Positions 1-7,971 are shown, counted from the stretch's first letter. The stretch: 14,398 bases of DNA from an uncultured Bacillota bacterium (GCA_937897315.1 CALCNS010000025.1:1-14398); one strand, 5' to 3'. Program-made: numbers and translations. The notes: generated by a model not told the origin, from the sequence alone.

Positions 1-821
1 CACTCTTACAAAAGACCTTTTGTGCAGACTTCCTCACGAAGAAGACGGTAAAGAACCAAGGTCAAGTACAACAGTATTACATTGAAGAAAGCCATCCAGC
101 GATCATTGATCCGGAAGAGTGGGACCTGGTTCAATATGAAATGGAACGACGCAAGAAGATGAATATTCCTGGTCGCTGCAAAGGACCCATGGCGGGTAAG
201 TTAGTGTGCGGTGATTGCGGAGGGTATTACGGTAGAAAGGTTTGGGCGAGCTACAAAGAAAACAAAACCTACCGCCAAGAGGTTTACCAATGCAATGACA
301 AATATAAAGGGAAGGATAAGTGCAGAACCACATTTGTCAAAGAGAATAGAGTAAAAGCCGGATTCTTAAAAGCATTCAACGCTCTTATGGCAGACAGAAA
401 AGGCTTGATTGAAGACTGTAGACTTGCACAAACCACCATTTGTGATACGACCGGCATCGAGAATGAGTTAGCTAAACAACTAGAAGAAGTAGAAGTCGTT
501 GCTGAGTTATCCAGGAAAGCCATTGCAGAGAATGCTCGCGGCGGGTTGAATCAGGAAGCCTTCCATAAGCAAAATGACAAATACCTAAACCGTTACACTC
601 AAGCGAAGGCAAGGAGCGACTTCTTGGAGTTGGAAAAGCAACGATTAGTGGCTAAGTCGAAGATACTGGGTCGATTCATTGATGATATTAAGGATAGATC
701 TTTGGTTATCAATGAATGGGATGAGTCACTCTGGATTGCGGTAATAGAGAAAGTCGTAGTGAACCTTGATGATACGATAAGCTATGTGTTCAGGAATGGG
801 AGCAAAGTGGTTGTGAGTTAA
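1..821 (+). CDS. Large serine recombinase, C-terminal part (partial at 5' end)
   Basis: The reading frame is open from base 3 and runs off the left edge, so the catalytic N-terminal domain is not visible. What is seen is the end of the Recombinase domain, with an ESHPAIIDPEEW segment typical of this family just before the zinc ribbon. Next comes a zinc-ribbon half (KLVCGDCGGYYGRKVW), then a second Cys pair around YQCNDKYKGKDKC. After that lies a charged helical, probably coiled-coil stretch and a short beta-rich end. Large serine recombinases of this type integrate or excise phages, ICEs and genomic islands by site-specific recombination with short att sites. The gene lies at the edge of an AT-rich accessory region that contains a peptide-biosynthesis cluster, so it may be the integrase of an island. 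I see no matching att pair. Family assignment is firm; element identity and integrity of the N-terminus are unknown. Confidence 0.9.
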   Translation, partial: LLQKTFCADFLTKKTVKNQGQVQQYYIEESHPAIIDPEEWDLVQYEMERRKKMNIPGRCKGPMAGKLVCGDCGGYYGRKVWASYKENKTYRQEVYQCNDKYKGKDKCRTTFVKENRVKAGFLKAFNALMADRKGLIEDCRLAQTTICDTTGIENELAKQLEEVEVVAELSRKAIAENARGGLNQEAFHKQNDKYLNRYTQAKARSDFLELEKQRLVAKSKILGRFIDDIKDRSLVINEWDESLWIAVIEKVVVNLDDTISYVFRNGSKVVVS

Positions 822-1086
822 TAACGCAGAGGGATTGAACCATGTTATTCAGCTTATTGGTCCACATTTAAGGTAAATAATCGAGAATAATATTGATTTA
901 AAATGTATCTTTTTAGTGGCGAGAGAAAACCAGAAAGTGAAATTTTCGCAGTTATCAAGGAATTTTGATTAAAATTTCGATAAAACAATTTAAAAACGTT
1001 ATATAATGAGAGATATGCGAACGAAACCATAGAAAAATTGCACGATGTAAATATGAATTTATTGTGCATTGTAGAATTAAGAGTAA

Positions 1087-1115
1087 TTGACAGGTTTGGT
1101 TGTCTGAGTTATGAT
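1087..1115 (+). promoter_or_regulatory. Sigma-A promoter, TTGACA-N17-TATGAT
   Basis: The -35 hexamer TTGACA lies at 1087-1092 and the -10 hexamer TATGAT at 1110-1115, with an ideal 17-base spacer. This is six of six and five of six to consensus. Transcription would start near 1122 and run toward the acetyltransferase gene at 1543, which would give an unusually long leader of about 420 bases. Confidence 0.7.
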
Positions 1116-1268
1116 TACATTGAAATCTAATAGAATTAAGTTTATTGCTGCATTTTATATTTTGAGTAATCGCTACGGATTTTTCTTAGTGCCGGACTTT
1201 TAAGCTTGGTAACGGTGAAATATGCAATCGGAAGTAATTGAGTAACTTCTAAATTTTAACGAGTATCT

Positions 1269-1321
1269 AGTATAACTGCTTAGTAGGTATACTCAGCAAA
1301 GAAGATCTTTTACCACTGAGT
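1269..1321 (+). promoter_or_regulatory. Two overlapping, mutually exclusive hairpins in the leader
   Basis: AGTATA (1269-1274) can pair with TATACT (1288-1293). ACTCAG (1291-1296) can pair with CTGAGT (1316-1321), enclosing AAAGA/TCTTT (1298-1302 with 1306-1310). The two stems share bases 1291-1293, so only one can form fully. They would lie in the long leader made from the promoter at 1087. I recognise no known riboswitch class. Short AT-rich stems arise by chance, so this is only a candidate. Confidence 0.25.
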
Positions 1322-1542
1322 CACCCCGCTCGGAATAAAAAACTTGTGGTGATTAAGCAAAACTCCTAATTGTTAGTCATAATTTGAATTTGATAGCGTA
1401 CAATCAGCATAAGAACACTATAATAAGTATGTTGTATAGGGGCAAACTTTAAGCCCTGCTACCGGGAATTTTTCTGGTTTCAGGTTTCAATTTTAGGAAA
1501 TATTTTATTGAGATTAACAACGATTTATTTCGTTAGAAGGCA

Positions 1543-2751
1543 GTGGTTAATTTGCAAAATTATTCAGTTAAGAAAATGGAAGACAAGGATTATTTTCAAG
1601 TTTTGAATATCTGGTCGGGCTCGTATCAATTCTCTGTTTCGAACGAAATGCTTAAAGAACCGAAGGAATTGAATATAATTGTACTAAAAGATGAAAGTGA
1701 AAGGATTTTGTCATGTGCAGATTTTGTAACAACGAGAGTTATATTTTGTGATCGTGAAATAGAAGTAGTGAAGATTTATCGGGTAGCTACGCTGTTGTCG
1801 GAAAGAAGGAAAGGCTACTCCAAAAGACTCATTATTGATTCCCTGAGAAATGAAAGGTCAAATGGAAGAGCAATAGCATGGTTAAAAACTAAATCGGACG
1901 AGATATATAGCGGGATAGGCTTCGTTTCTGGATTAGTATGTAGTAAAGCCCGTATAAACATAAGTGATTTAGTATCTATTAAACCCCAAGGTAAAATTCT
2001 TCAATTGGAACCATGGTTAATTGGTTCAATTCAAAATATATGTGAGGGTTTGGAAAGCACGTACAGTGCTTTTGCAAAAACATACAATTTCATGGCAATT
2101 AGAGAAAAAGAATACTGGGAAAAACTCATTAATAACAAAAATTTCTTTAAGTATCATCGTTTATTTGTATTGTATGATGATAAAGATAAAATTCAGGGTT
2201 ACCTAATTACTTCAATATCAAGTGAAAAGTTGTTGAGTATTAGGGAGTTTTGTTGGAACGGAATAAATGCCTTTCAAAGTGCTCTAGGGTTTTTTCGATC
2301 ACTAATTGGACAGTTTAACCAGATTGAGATCAATTTACCGTTTGAAGTTCCTATGCACCACTCGCTTGTCAATATTGATAGTAATCAAATCTCACTAAAA
2401 AGTTTAGGTCTCGTTCGAATTTTAAACGTTGAGGTAATACTGACTAGTATTCATTTATCCAGTGACTTTGCAAGAACCGTTTTCTATGTATATGATGATT
2501 TATTTGATGAGAATACTGGTATTTATACTATAGAACGAGATTCTGCTCAGAGGGCAAGCGTCATGTTCACTCACAGTAAGACTGAACTCAAGAATAAGTT
2601 GTCTGTAAAGTTATTGACAAAGCTAGTTATATTTGGCTATAATCCACTTTTTTTTAGTGATACGATTTTAGACTCCGAATTTGAAAAGCAATTGAAGGAG
2701 TTATTTCTTCCAAGACCTACTTTCTACATAGATGGGGTTGAAAACATTTGA
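1543..2751 (+). CDS. Eis-like GNAT-family N-acetyltransferase (402 aa)
   Basis: The protein resembles the Eis family, which has two GNAT-fold domains and an SCP2-like C-terminal domain and acetylates lysine or aminoglycoside amines with acetyl-CoA. The first domain shows VATLLSERRKGYSKRL (about 81-96), matching the acetyl-CoA-binding V-x-x-x-x-x-R-x-x-G-x-x motif. It also has IYSGIGF (121-127), in the place of the Eis YGRFGY segment that carries the catalytic Tyr. A degenerate second GNAT part follows (about 155-300), then an SCP2-like end (about 305-402). The GTG at 1543 is only 2 bases after AGAAGG. TTG at 1552 is better spaced at 11 bases and in frame; ATG at 1576 would cut into the first strand. 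The gene sits 72 bases before a candidate RiPP precursor, so it may acetylate that peptide or protect the host. The family is likely; the substrate is inference. Confidence 0.75.
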   Translation: MVNLQNYSVKKMEDKDYFQVLNIWSGSYQFSVSNEMLKEPKELNIIVLKDESERILSCADFVTTRVIFCDREIEVVKIYRVATLLSERRKGYSKRLIIDSLRNERSNGRAIAWLKTKSDEIYSGIGFVSGLVCSKARINISDLVSIKPQGKILQLEPWLIGSIQNICEGLESTYSAFAKTYNFMAIREKEYWEKLINNKNFFKYHRLFVLYDDKDKIQGYLITSISSEKLLSIREFCWNGINAFQSALGFFRSLIGQFNQIEINLPFEVPMHHSLVNIDSNQISLKSLGLVRILNVEVILTSIHLSSDFARTVFYVYDDLFDENTGIYTIERDSAQRASVMFTHSKTELKNKLSVKLLTKLVIFGYNPLFFSDTILDSEFEKQLKELFLPRPTFYIDGVENI

Positions 2752-2757
2752 CTGTTG

Positions 2758-2796
2758 TATATCAATTTGGTAGTTTGGTATATCAAATTTGATATA
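2758..2796 (+). promoter_or_regulatory. Candidate operator: 18-bp perfect palindrome plus an upstream repeat
   Basis: TATATCAAATTTGATATA at 2779-2796 is a perfect palindrome. Its left half, TATATCAA, recurs at 2758-2765, exactly 21 bp (two helical turns) upstream. The pair fills the gap between the acetyltransferase stop and the ribosome binding site of the peptide gene. This is the usual place for a regulator controlling a precursor peptide. I see no strong promoter with it; a weak TATAAA lies at 2793-2798. The site could instead form a weak hairpin in the transcript. Confidence 0.45.
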
Positions 2797-2823
2797 AATG
2801 ATACTATTGAGGAGGTGAAAAAT

Positions 2824-2943
2824 ATGGTGTTGTCTTCAGGAGCAAAACTTACCGCAGATGCGAGAGTGAAGTTCGTTACTTGCTGTTGCCCAGATTACAA
2901 TTATCCGAGTTTTAATGTTGATTCAACAAAGACACAAGAGTAA
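2824..2943 (+). CDS. Candidate RiPP precursor peptide, 39 aa, with Cys-Cys-Cys run
   Basis: The peptide starts at ATG 2824 behind a very strong GAGGAGGTG ribosome binding site (2809-2817), which argues against the longer in-frame TTG start at 2755. Residues 1-19 (MVLSSGAKLTADARVKFVT) look like a short, charged leader. Residues 20-30 (CCCPDYNYPSF) form a compact Cys/aromatic core, and NVDSTKTQE follows. There is no signal peptide, membrane segment or double-Gly cleavage site. It lies between an acetyltransferase and a SPASM-type radical SAM enzyme with a dedicated ABC exporter, the classic setting of a sactipeptide, ranthipeptide or cyclophane-type precursor. A hairpin directly follows the stop. 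I do not recognise the peptide family. Precursor status is a strong inference from context; the chemistry is unknown. Confidence 0.75.
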   Translation: MVLSSGAKLTADARVKFVTCCCPDYNYPSFNVDSTKTQE

Positions 2944-2949
2944 TTTCGG

Positions 2950-2978
2950 AACAGGGCTACTTTTTTTGTAGCCCTGTT
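2950..2978 (+). terminator. Perfect 11-bp hairpin directly after the precursor gene
   Basis: AACAGGGCTAC (2950-2960) pairs perfectly with GTAGCCCTGTT (2968-2978) around a loop of seven Ts, six bases after the precursor stop codon. The bases after the stem (TGCTAATCTTTG) make only a poor U tract, so termination may be partial. Such hairpins between a precursor and its enzymes commonly keep precursor transcript in excess of enzyme transcript, by partial termination or by protecting the 3' end. Confidence 0.7.
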
Positions 2979-3568
2979 TGCTAATCTTTGTACAAGATAC
3001 TACTTTAAGAAAGTGTCTTAATAATAGAAATGGATTAGCTATCAATGTTATCTGCAGCTGTGGAGATACCGAGAAATGAATCTGACAGAATATTCTGGCA
3101 GTTACCCTTCGGGCCGGAGTTTGGTTCCAATCAATCCGGTGTTTCGTTCCAAGGAGTCAGGGACCATGTCCCAGTATTTCCCGAAAGTTTCAGATGCATT
3201 TATATTTGAAGAGAACAAGACCTCTATGTATAAAGAGATTGTACGTAGAACAAATGTAATACATCGAAAGTTAATATTCCGTTGAAAAAAACCAACCGGA
3301 ACGTTAGCCCTGACAGGATGGATATTTTGAACGGAATACTCATCTGATTTCAGACTTCTAACTGGCTTCAGATTTGAGTAAAATGTGACTATTACGCAAA
3401 TCCATTTAAAGTCAACAATTGGTGGGGTTAAGTCAATTACATTCTTAGAAGCATGGGCATCTTCTTCTATTTCTCTTAGGTAGAGATGGAATCATAGAGT
3501 TTAGAGATCTTTGCTTTTTAAAATATTTAGATTGGGTTTACAAACTAATAGTAAAGAGAGGTGCTTTT
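2979..3568. other. 590-base spacer with an unassigned 3076-3285 open frame
   Basis: Between the precursor hairpin and the maturase there is no confident gene. A 69-codon plus-strand frame at 3076-3285 (MNLTEYSGSYPSGRS...) has a weak start. The overlapping minus frame is open through a YWDMVPDSLERNTG segment. The core, about 3100-3200, is clearly more GC-rich than its surroundings, which suggests a fragment of something inserted, such as a degraded transposon. A near-perfect 20-bp palindrome centred on CAGAATATTCTG (3086-3097) and the inverted pair GGGAC/GTCCC around 3160-3172 lie inside. I see no consensus promoter for the maturase. Confidence 0.35.
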
Positions 3569-4870
3569 ATGAAGCTAACAAAATATTGCTCAGCAACGAA
3601 GCTGAATGATTTTCCAGAGCTCACGGTTCTTTTGACATTTTTGGAGCAAGGTATGATGATTCTTCCAACTTCCAAAATTGATAAGTTATTCAGCGGTGAA
3701 TTAAATGTACTTACCGAATATGAACAGAAAAAATTACAGGAAATCGGAGCTTTAATTCCAGACAGTTTGGATGAGGTTAGCAAAATTGCTTATTACTATA
3801 GTAAGATTCCTTATTCCAATTCTATTGGAAAATTGACAGTCTTAACTACCTACGACTGCAATTTGAAATGTTATTACTGTTTACAAAACCCGCTTACATT
3901 GATACACACGTTTGACAACCAATATGATTCTTTTTTAGTCTGGCTATTGAGGTGGATAACGGATAATTGTCTTTCTGAGGTTAATATTGAATTCATTGGT
4001 GGAGAACCTTTATTGAATGTAGATTGTATTAGAAAAGTATGTTCGACAGTAATTAAGACCGGAGTAAAATTCAAAGCAAGTCTTATAACCAATGGGCTTT
4101 TGCTTACCGACGAGATAATTAAAGAATTGGCTATTTTAGGCCTGCGAAGTGTACAATTAACCTTTGATGGGCCTAAGGAGCTACATGATAAAGTAAAGTT
4201 TTGTAGTGAATTCAGTTGTTATGATCACAATAAGGAGCTAATAAAGAAGCTAAAAGATAGAAATATCAAGGTGGATATAAGGATAAATTTCTTAAAAGGG
4301 GATTATGCAACGGCTATAGCAACAGCCAAATCCTTAGTTGATATCGAAGAAAAAAGAGATATTACAATGTACTTTTCAGAAATATTCGGACTAGATACAA
4401 GTAGCTGTGCGTATAATTATGAAAGCGAAGTAGAAATCAAGAAAAAATCCGAGTTACTTAAACTTGTAAAGTCTCTAGGGTTTTCGGTACCGTATCCTTT
4501 AGGATCTATCTTATGCAAAGCGGAGTCTGATGTGAATTTTGTTATAACTCCAAATTTAGATATATATAAGTGCTATTTACTCGTTGGAAACGAATCCCAA
4601 AAAATCGGAAGCATTGTTGATGGCCGACTAGATGTTATGAACTTCTCTCCTCTTATTAGAACTCTTAGGACAGAGTGTGAAGAATGCTACTTATTACCAA
4701 TATGTAAAGGGGGATGTAGAGCCAATAATATTCTAAACTCTACAACAAATCAGAGAGCGCTTTGTGGAAAGAGCATAATCGAAACAGTTCTCGCGGAATT
4801 TTTGCCAACCTTTTACGAATCTAACTTTTCTGCTCAGATAAAGAAATTTTATGAGAATTTGGCAAAATGA
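3569..4870 (+). CDS. Radical SAM/SPASM peptide maturase (433 aa)
   Basis: The SAM cluster motif is C97-x3-C101-x2-C104 (CNLKCYYC), followed by GGEP at 144-147 (SAM binding). The C-terminal SPASM domain shows seven ordered cysteines: C316, C335, C370, C373, C379, C383 and C399. Their C-x2-C-x5-C-x3-C spacing is typical for two auxiliary 4Fe-4S clusters. Residues 1-85 precede the barrel, and the segment around ALIPDSLDEV is typical of peptide-modifying members. This part may bind the leader peptide. Enzymes of this architecture make Cys-thioether or C-C bonds in RiPP precursors, here most likely the CCC peptide encoded upstream. The start at 3569 has a GAGAGGTG site with good spacing. The stop is 10 bases before the next gene, so coupling to the transporter is likely. 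The class is firm; the bond formed is unknown. Confidence 0.9.
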   Translation: MKLTKYCSATKLNDFPELTVLLTFLEQGMMILPTSKIDKLFSGELNVLTEYEQKKLQEIGALIPDSLDEVSKIAYYYSKIPYSNSIGKLTVLTTYDCNLKCYYCLQNPLTLIHTFDNQYDSFLVWLLRWITDNCLSEVNIEFIGGEPLLNVDCIRKVCSTVIKTGVKFKASLITNGLLLTDEIIKELAILGLRSVQLTFDGPKELHDKVKFCSEFSCYDHNKELIKKLKDRNIKVDIRINFLKGDYATAIATAKSLVDIEEKRDITMYFSEIFGLDTSSCAYNYESEVEIKKKSELLKLVKSLGFSVPYPLGSILCKAESDVNFVITPNLDIYKCYLLVGNESQKIGSIVDGRLDVMNFSPLIRTLRTECEECYLLPICKGGCRANNILNSTTNQRALCGKSIIETVLAEFLPTFYESNFSAQIKKFYENLAK

Positions 4871-4880
4871 GGTGATATAT

Positions 4881-6371
4881 TTGTTTTTTCAACTTGGAGC
4901 AAAGAATGCGTGGCGAAACTTAGCAAGAAGTCTTTTGGCAATCATTTCGATGGGATTTGCTTCTGCTTTTCTGGCCTATGTATTAACGCTCGGACGCGGA
5001 TATAGTCAAGGCGCCGGCCAGCCATTGAGACAAATGCTGGGGGGCGAAATTAGTGTGTACCAACAAAAGCTGGTGAGCGAAATTCCTAGTAATCCTACGG
5101 ATTTCGAATTTTCTATTGAGACTCTGAACCCATTTACAGACCTAAGCTTCTTTTATACTGGTTATGAGCAAAAAGGGTATATGACCGGTTCAAGCATGGA
5201 CGATGAAAATTGGCTACATTTAGAGCAGCAGCTCCTTGATCAACCTAGTATCTCTGGAGTTTATCCTGTTTATCGATTACCTGCTTTTGAGCAATTCATT
5301 GAAGGAAGCGGGGAATCTTCTATTGTTTCAAAGGTTTCACTCTATGGTAAAGACCTGAATCAGGAGAATATGGCTGAAAGGTCTCTCGCATCCTATGTTG
5401 ACTCTGGAAGATGGTTTGAAGACTCTGATGATAATAGACATGTTGCTGTTATTTCTACGAACCAAGTTTTACCACCCGGAGTTGCTGGCCATAAAGTTGG
5501 GGATATGGTGCAAATCGAAATACCTCGAATTGTCGAGACGGTCAAAGGGAAGGAAATCGATTGGCTAAATCCGATAACTGTTGACTTCGAAATCATCGGT
5601 TCAGTGGCGCTTCATACCAGGGATGTAGATTTTTTTGTTGTGGGAGAATTGAAAACCGAACAGATTCACGGATATCATAATGACATCTACATTCCTTTAT
5701 CTACTTGGAAGGAAATTTGGGGAACGGTTGCCCTTGAACAAACGTACTTACCTGGAGAGTATATTTTGCAGGTTGACACTCTGACATATCTTGAAGATAT
5801 TGTTTACACATTGCGTGAGCAGTATCCCAATATTCAAGTCAATAGTATCCCTGTGCAAAATGAGTGGATGCTAAATCAATTCCTCATAGAACCGGAGCAA
5901 GCTTTTAGCAGAGTACCTGCAGCTCGCTTAAGTGCACTTAAGGAAACCAAACAGGCCAACACCCAAGGGGTTATAATAGCAGACTTAAGGGTGCCCATTG
6001 TAACACTTGTCTTATTTAATGCGGCCTTGTTACTTACAGCGAATATCTTAATTCTGATTATTGAACGAAAACGAGAAATGGCTGTTTTGAAATCCATTGG
6101 AGCTAAAAAGGCAGATATTGTCACAATGATCATGTCTGAAGCGGTTTTGATTACATTTCTCGGAGCAAGCAGTGGGTATCTCATTGTGAGTATACCAAAC
6201 ATTTTGAACCAATTCAGCAATTCGGTAAGTGGTCTTCAAATTGTATGGGGTGTTTTAGTAAACAGCGCCTATGTCTTAACAATTACATGCGGTTGTGCAG
6301 CGCTCTTTTCATTCGTACCAGGGCTGCAGATTGCCTCTAAATCGGTTATGGAGGTATTGCGCGATGAATAA
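4881..6371 (+). CDS. FtsX/MacB-type ABC transporter permease 1 (496 aa)
   Basis: This is a membrane subunit of a MacB/LolCE-type exporter. One N-terminal membrane helix (about 18-37) is followed by a large extracytoplasmic domain (about 38-370). Three more helices follow (about 371-394, 414-438 and 455-480). ERKREMAVLKSIGA (395-408) is the hallmark FtsX coupling segment that contacts the ATPase. I chose TTG 4881 because GGTGA (4871-4875) sits 5 bases before it and the protein then opens with FFQLGAKNAWRNLARS, the usual FtsX start. An in-frame ATG at 4851 would overlap the maturase by 20 bases and lacks such a site. It forms a pair with the next permease and the ATPase. The likely role is moving the modified peptide across or out of the membrane. 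Confidence 0.85.
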   Translation: MFFQLGAKNAWRNLARSLLAIISMGFASAFLAYVLTLGRGYSQGAGQPLRQMLGGEISVYQQKLVSEIPSNPTDFEFSIETLNPFTDLSFFYTGYEQKGYMTGSSMDDENWLHLEQQLLDQPSISGVYPVYRLPAFEQFIEGSGESSIVSKVSLYGKDLNQENMAERSLASYVDSGRWFEDSDDNRHVAVISTNQVLPPGVAGHKVGDMVQIEIPRIVETVKGKEIDWLNPITVDFEIIGSVALHTRDVDFFVVGELKTEQIHGYHNDIYIPLSTWKEIWGTVALEQTYLPGEYILQVDTLTYLEDIVYTLREQYPNIQVNSIPVQNEWMLNQFLIEPEQAFSRVPAARLSALKETKQANTQGVIIADLRVPIVTLVLFNAALLLTANILILIIERKREMAVLKSIGAKKADIVTMIMSEAVLITFLGASSGYLIVSIPNILNQFSNSVSGLQIVWGVLVNSAYVLTITCGCAALFSFVPGLQIASKSVMEVLRDE

Positions 6372-7971
6372 AAGTAGCATTAATAACCTGCTTGCAATTC
6401 TGCAGTTGGTACAGAAAAATATCAAGCGTTGGTGGGGTAGATTATCCGTAATTGTAATTCTAGTGATGTTGACAACTACCTTGAGCATTTTCTATCATAG
6501 TATGTTGATCAGTGAACAAACGAAAGCAACAATAGAAATGCAGAGATTGGAACTCCCATATGACTTATTGGTGAAATTGCCGAAAGGAACACCACCGTTG
6601 CTGCTGAATCAACTACCAAAACCTCTTGATTCTACGCTCATGCGAAAAACAGTACGATCTTGGGAGCAAAATCAATGGAAGGAAATCACATATGAAGTAC
6701 CGAGTGTACCTCTGAGTTTTACTTATGCTGAATCTGCTGCAGGCGGTGTAGTGGAAACAAAACAGGGCAGCTGGGAGGTATTGGGGATTCAAGCAGATTC
6801 CTTGTTTTACCAAGATCTTAAAATAGAACTAGAAGGAGCTTGGCTAAGTTCACCCGGAGATATAATCCTTCCTCAGGAGCTTGCGCAGGTAAATCAATTT
6901 AGTTTAGGGGAAAATATCAAATTAAGAGCAACGACAGAAACAGGGAATCGAATTCTTCGTGAATATCGCGTTGTAGGTGTTTTTGCCAATAAATACGACT
7001 TAGAGCAGCCATTAATCTTGATTCAAGATGCAATGACCTTGTTTTCTTTGAAAGTTCCTAACCGTCAGCTTCTTCAAAACAACGAGCTTCTTACTCATGC
7101 TACTGGATTAGAGCAAAATATGAGTCGGGTTTATCCGGGGGCTTCGTTTCTGTACGAGTGGATTGGGCAAAATCGAATGTTCCAATTAACAAATGCAGTC
7201 CAATCTCCATCCTCGTGGGTTCTCTTGCTGATCTATTTATTCATGAGTTTTGGTGTGTTGACCTTATCTCTCATCACATTTTTGGAACGGAGAAAGGAAT
7301 TGGCAATACTAAAATCCATAGGGGCAAGGAACTCTATGATTGTAATTCTTTTAGTCATGGAATATGCCATAGCTGCCTTTGTTGGGTTAGCAAGCAGTTA
7401 TATTGCTTTGCGAATTCTAATTCCTCAATTTAGTTGGTATCAGAATCTACCCACTGGTACCTTGACAAAACTTAGTATTCAGAATATGTTGGTCACCGTC
7501 TTCGCCTTGACGTTAAGTTTGCTATACCCCATACTTTTAGCCAAATTAGCCACGGTCAACCAGTTGATTTATAAGAGGAAGATTCCATTAATAACAGAAC
7601 GCTGGGACCATATTGCAAAACCAACCTATGAGCATCTTCTAATTGAGAAAACAAAAAATGTTAGTGTTCTTCAATTGGAAAATGAAGATGGAAAGCTTTT
7701 CGGTAGCTTCTTACGGAAGCCGGGTGAGCATGCAAAAAAAGGGGAAGTGCTGTTCATACAAGAAAAACTTTCGGGTTTTGTTTATAGAGAATGGATTTCT
7801 CCTTGTGATGGAGTCATAGAATACGATCCATATTCAGGTATACTGACCATCGTTCCTGATGATCCTGAGGCGGAGCGATATCATTATCCGGAACGGATTT
7901 TAGAAGAGTTTGAAAGGCGTAAAGCAGGAACAATAAAGAAAGAAGTGGTGCAAAATGAAGACCATTCTTGA
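6364..7971 (+). CDS. FtsX/MacB-type permease 2 with fused C-terminal lipoyl-like domain (535 aa)
   Basis: Starts at ATG 6364, overlapping the previous gene by 8 bases, with GGAGGT at 6350-6355. Layout: one membrane helix (about 27-48), an extracytoplasmic domain (about 50-280), then three helices (about 284-307, 325-348 and 374-398). ERRKELAILKSIGA (308-321) is the FtsX signature. After the last helix, where most members stop, the protein continues for about 135 residues. Residues about 430-500 resemble a barrel-sandwich (biotinyl/lipoyl-like) fold, with LRKPGEHAKKGEVLFIQ and SPCDGVIEYDPYSGILTIVPDD matching the two halves seen in HlyD/MacA adaptors. No attachment lysine is evident. By FtsX topology this part should be cytoplasmic. 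The fusion is unusual, and I infer it contacts the cargo peptide or the maturase. Confidence 0.82.
   Translation: MNKSSINNLLAILQLVQKNIKRWWGRLSVIVILVMLTTTLSIFYHSMLISEQTKATIEMQRLELPYDLLVKLPKGTPPLLLNQLPKPLDSTLMRKTVRSWEQNQWKEITYEVPSVPLSFTYAESAAGGVVETKQGSWEVLGIQADSLFYQDLKIELEGAWLSSPGDIILPQELAQVNQFSLGENIKLRATTETGNRILREYRVVGVFANKYDLEQPLILIQDAMTLFSLKVPNRQLLQNNELLTHATGLEQNMSRVYPGASFLYEWIGQNRMFQLTNAVQSPSSWVLLLIYLFMSFGVLTLSLITFLERRKELAILKSIGARNSMIVILLVMEYAIAAFVGLASSYIALRILIPQFSWYQNLPTGTLTKLSIQNMLVTVFALTLSLLYPILLAKLATVNQLIYKRKIPLITERWDHIAKPTYEHLLIEKTKNVSVLQLENEDGKLFGSFLRKPGEHAKKGEVLFIQEKLSGFVYREWISPCDGVIEYDPYSGILTIVPDDPEAERYHYPERILEEFERRKAGTIKKEVVQNEDHS

Larger units (their letters stand above)
822..1542. 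other. 720-base AT-rich noncoding stretch
   Basis: No convincing gene is seen on either strand. A 71-codon minus-strand frame (854-1069) has low-complexity AT-driven composition and no good ribosome binding site. The stretch contains a consensus sigma-A promoter at 1087-1115 and several possible hairpins (1269-1321 and around 1439-1460). A second TATAAT occurs at 1419-1424 without a matching -35. It may also hold the recombination site of the upstream recombinase, but none could be identified. Confidence 0.6.

Noticed and set aside
854..1069. 71-codon minus-strand frame after the recombinase
   Set aside because: Composition is what AT-rich DNA gives by chance (Phe, Asn, Leu, Tyr, Ser), there is no ribosome binding site, and it overlaps the region leading to a plus-strand promoter.
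1439..1475. Cyclic-di-GMP or preQ1 riboswitch around GGGGCAAACTTTAAGCCCTGCTACC
   Set aside because: A few bases resemble such motifs, but the conserved cores and stems are not present.
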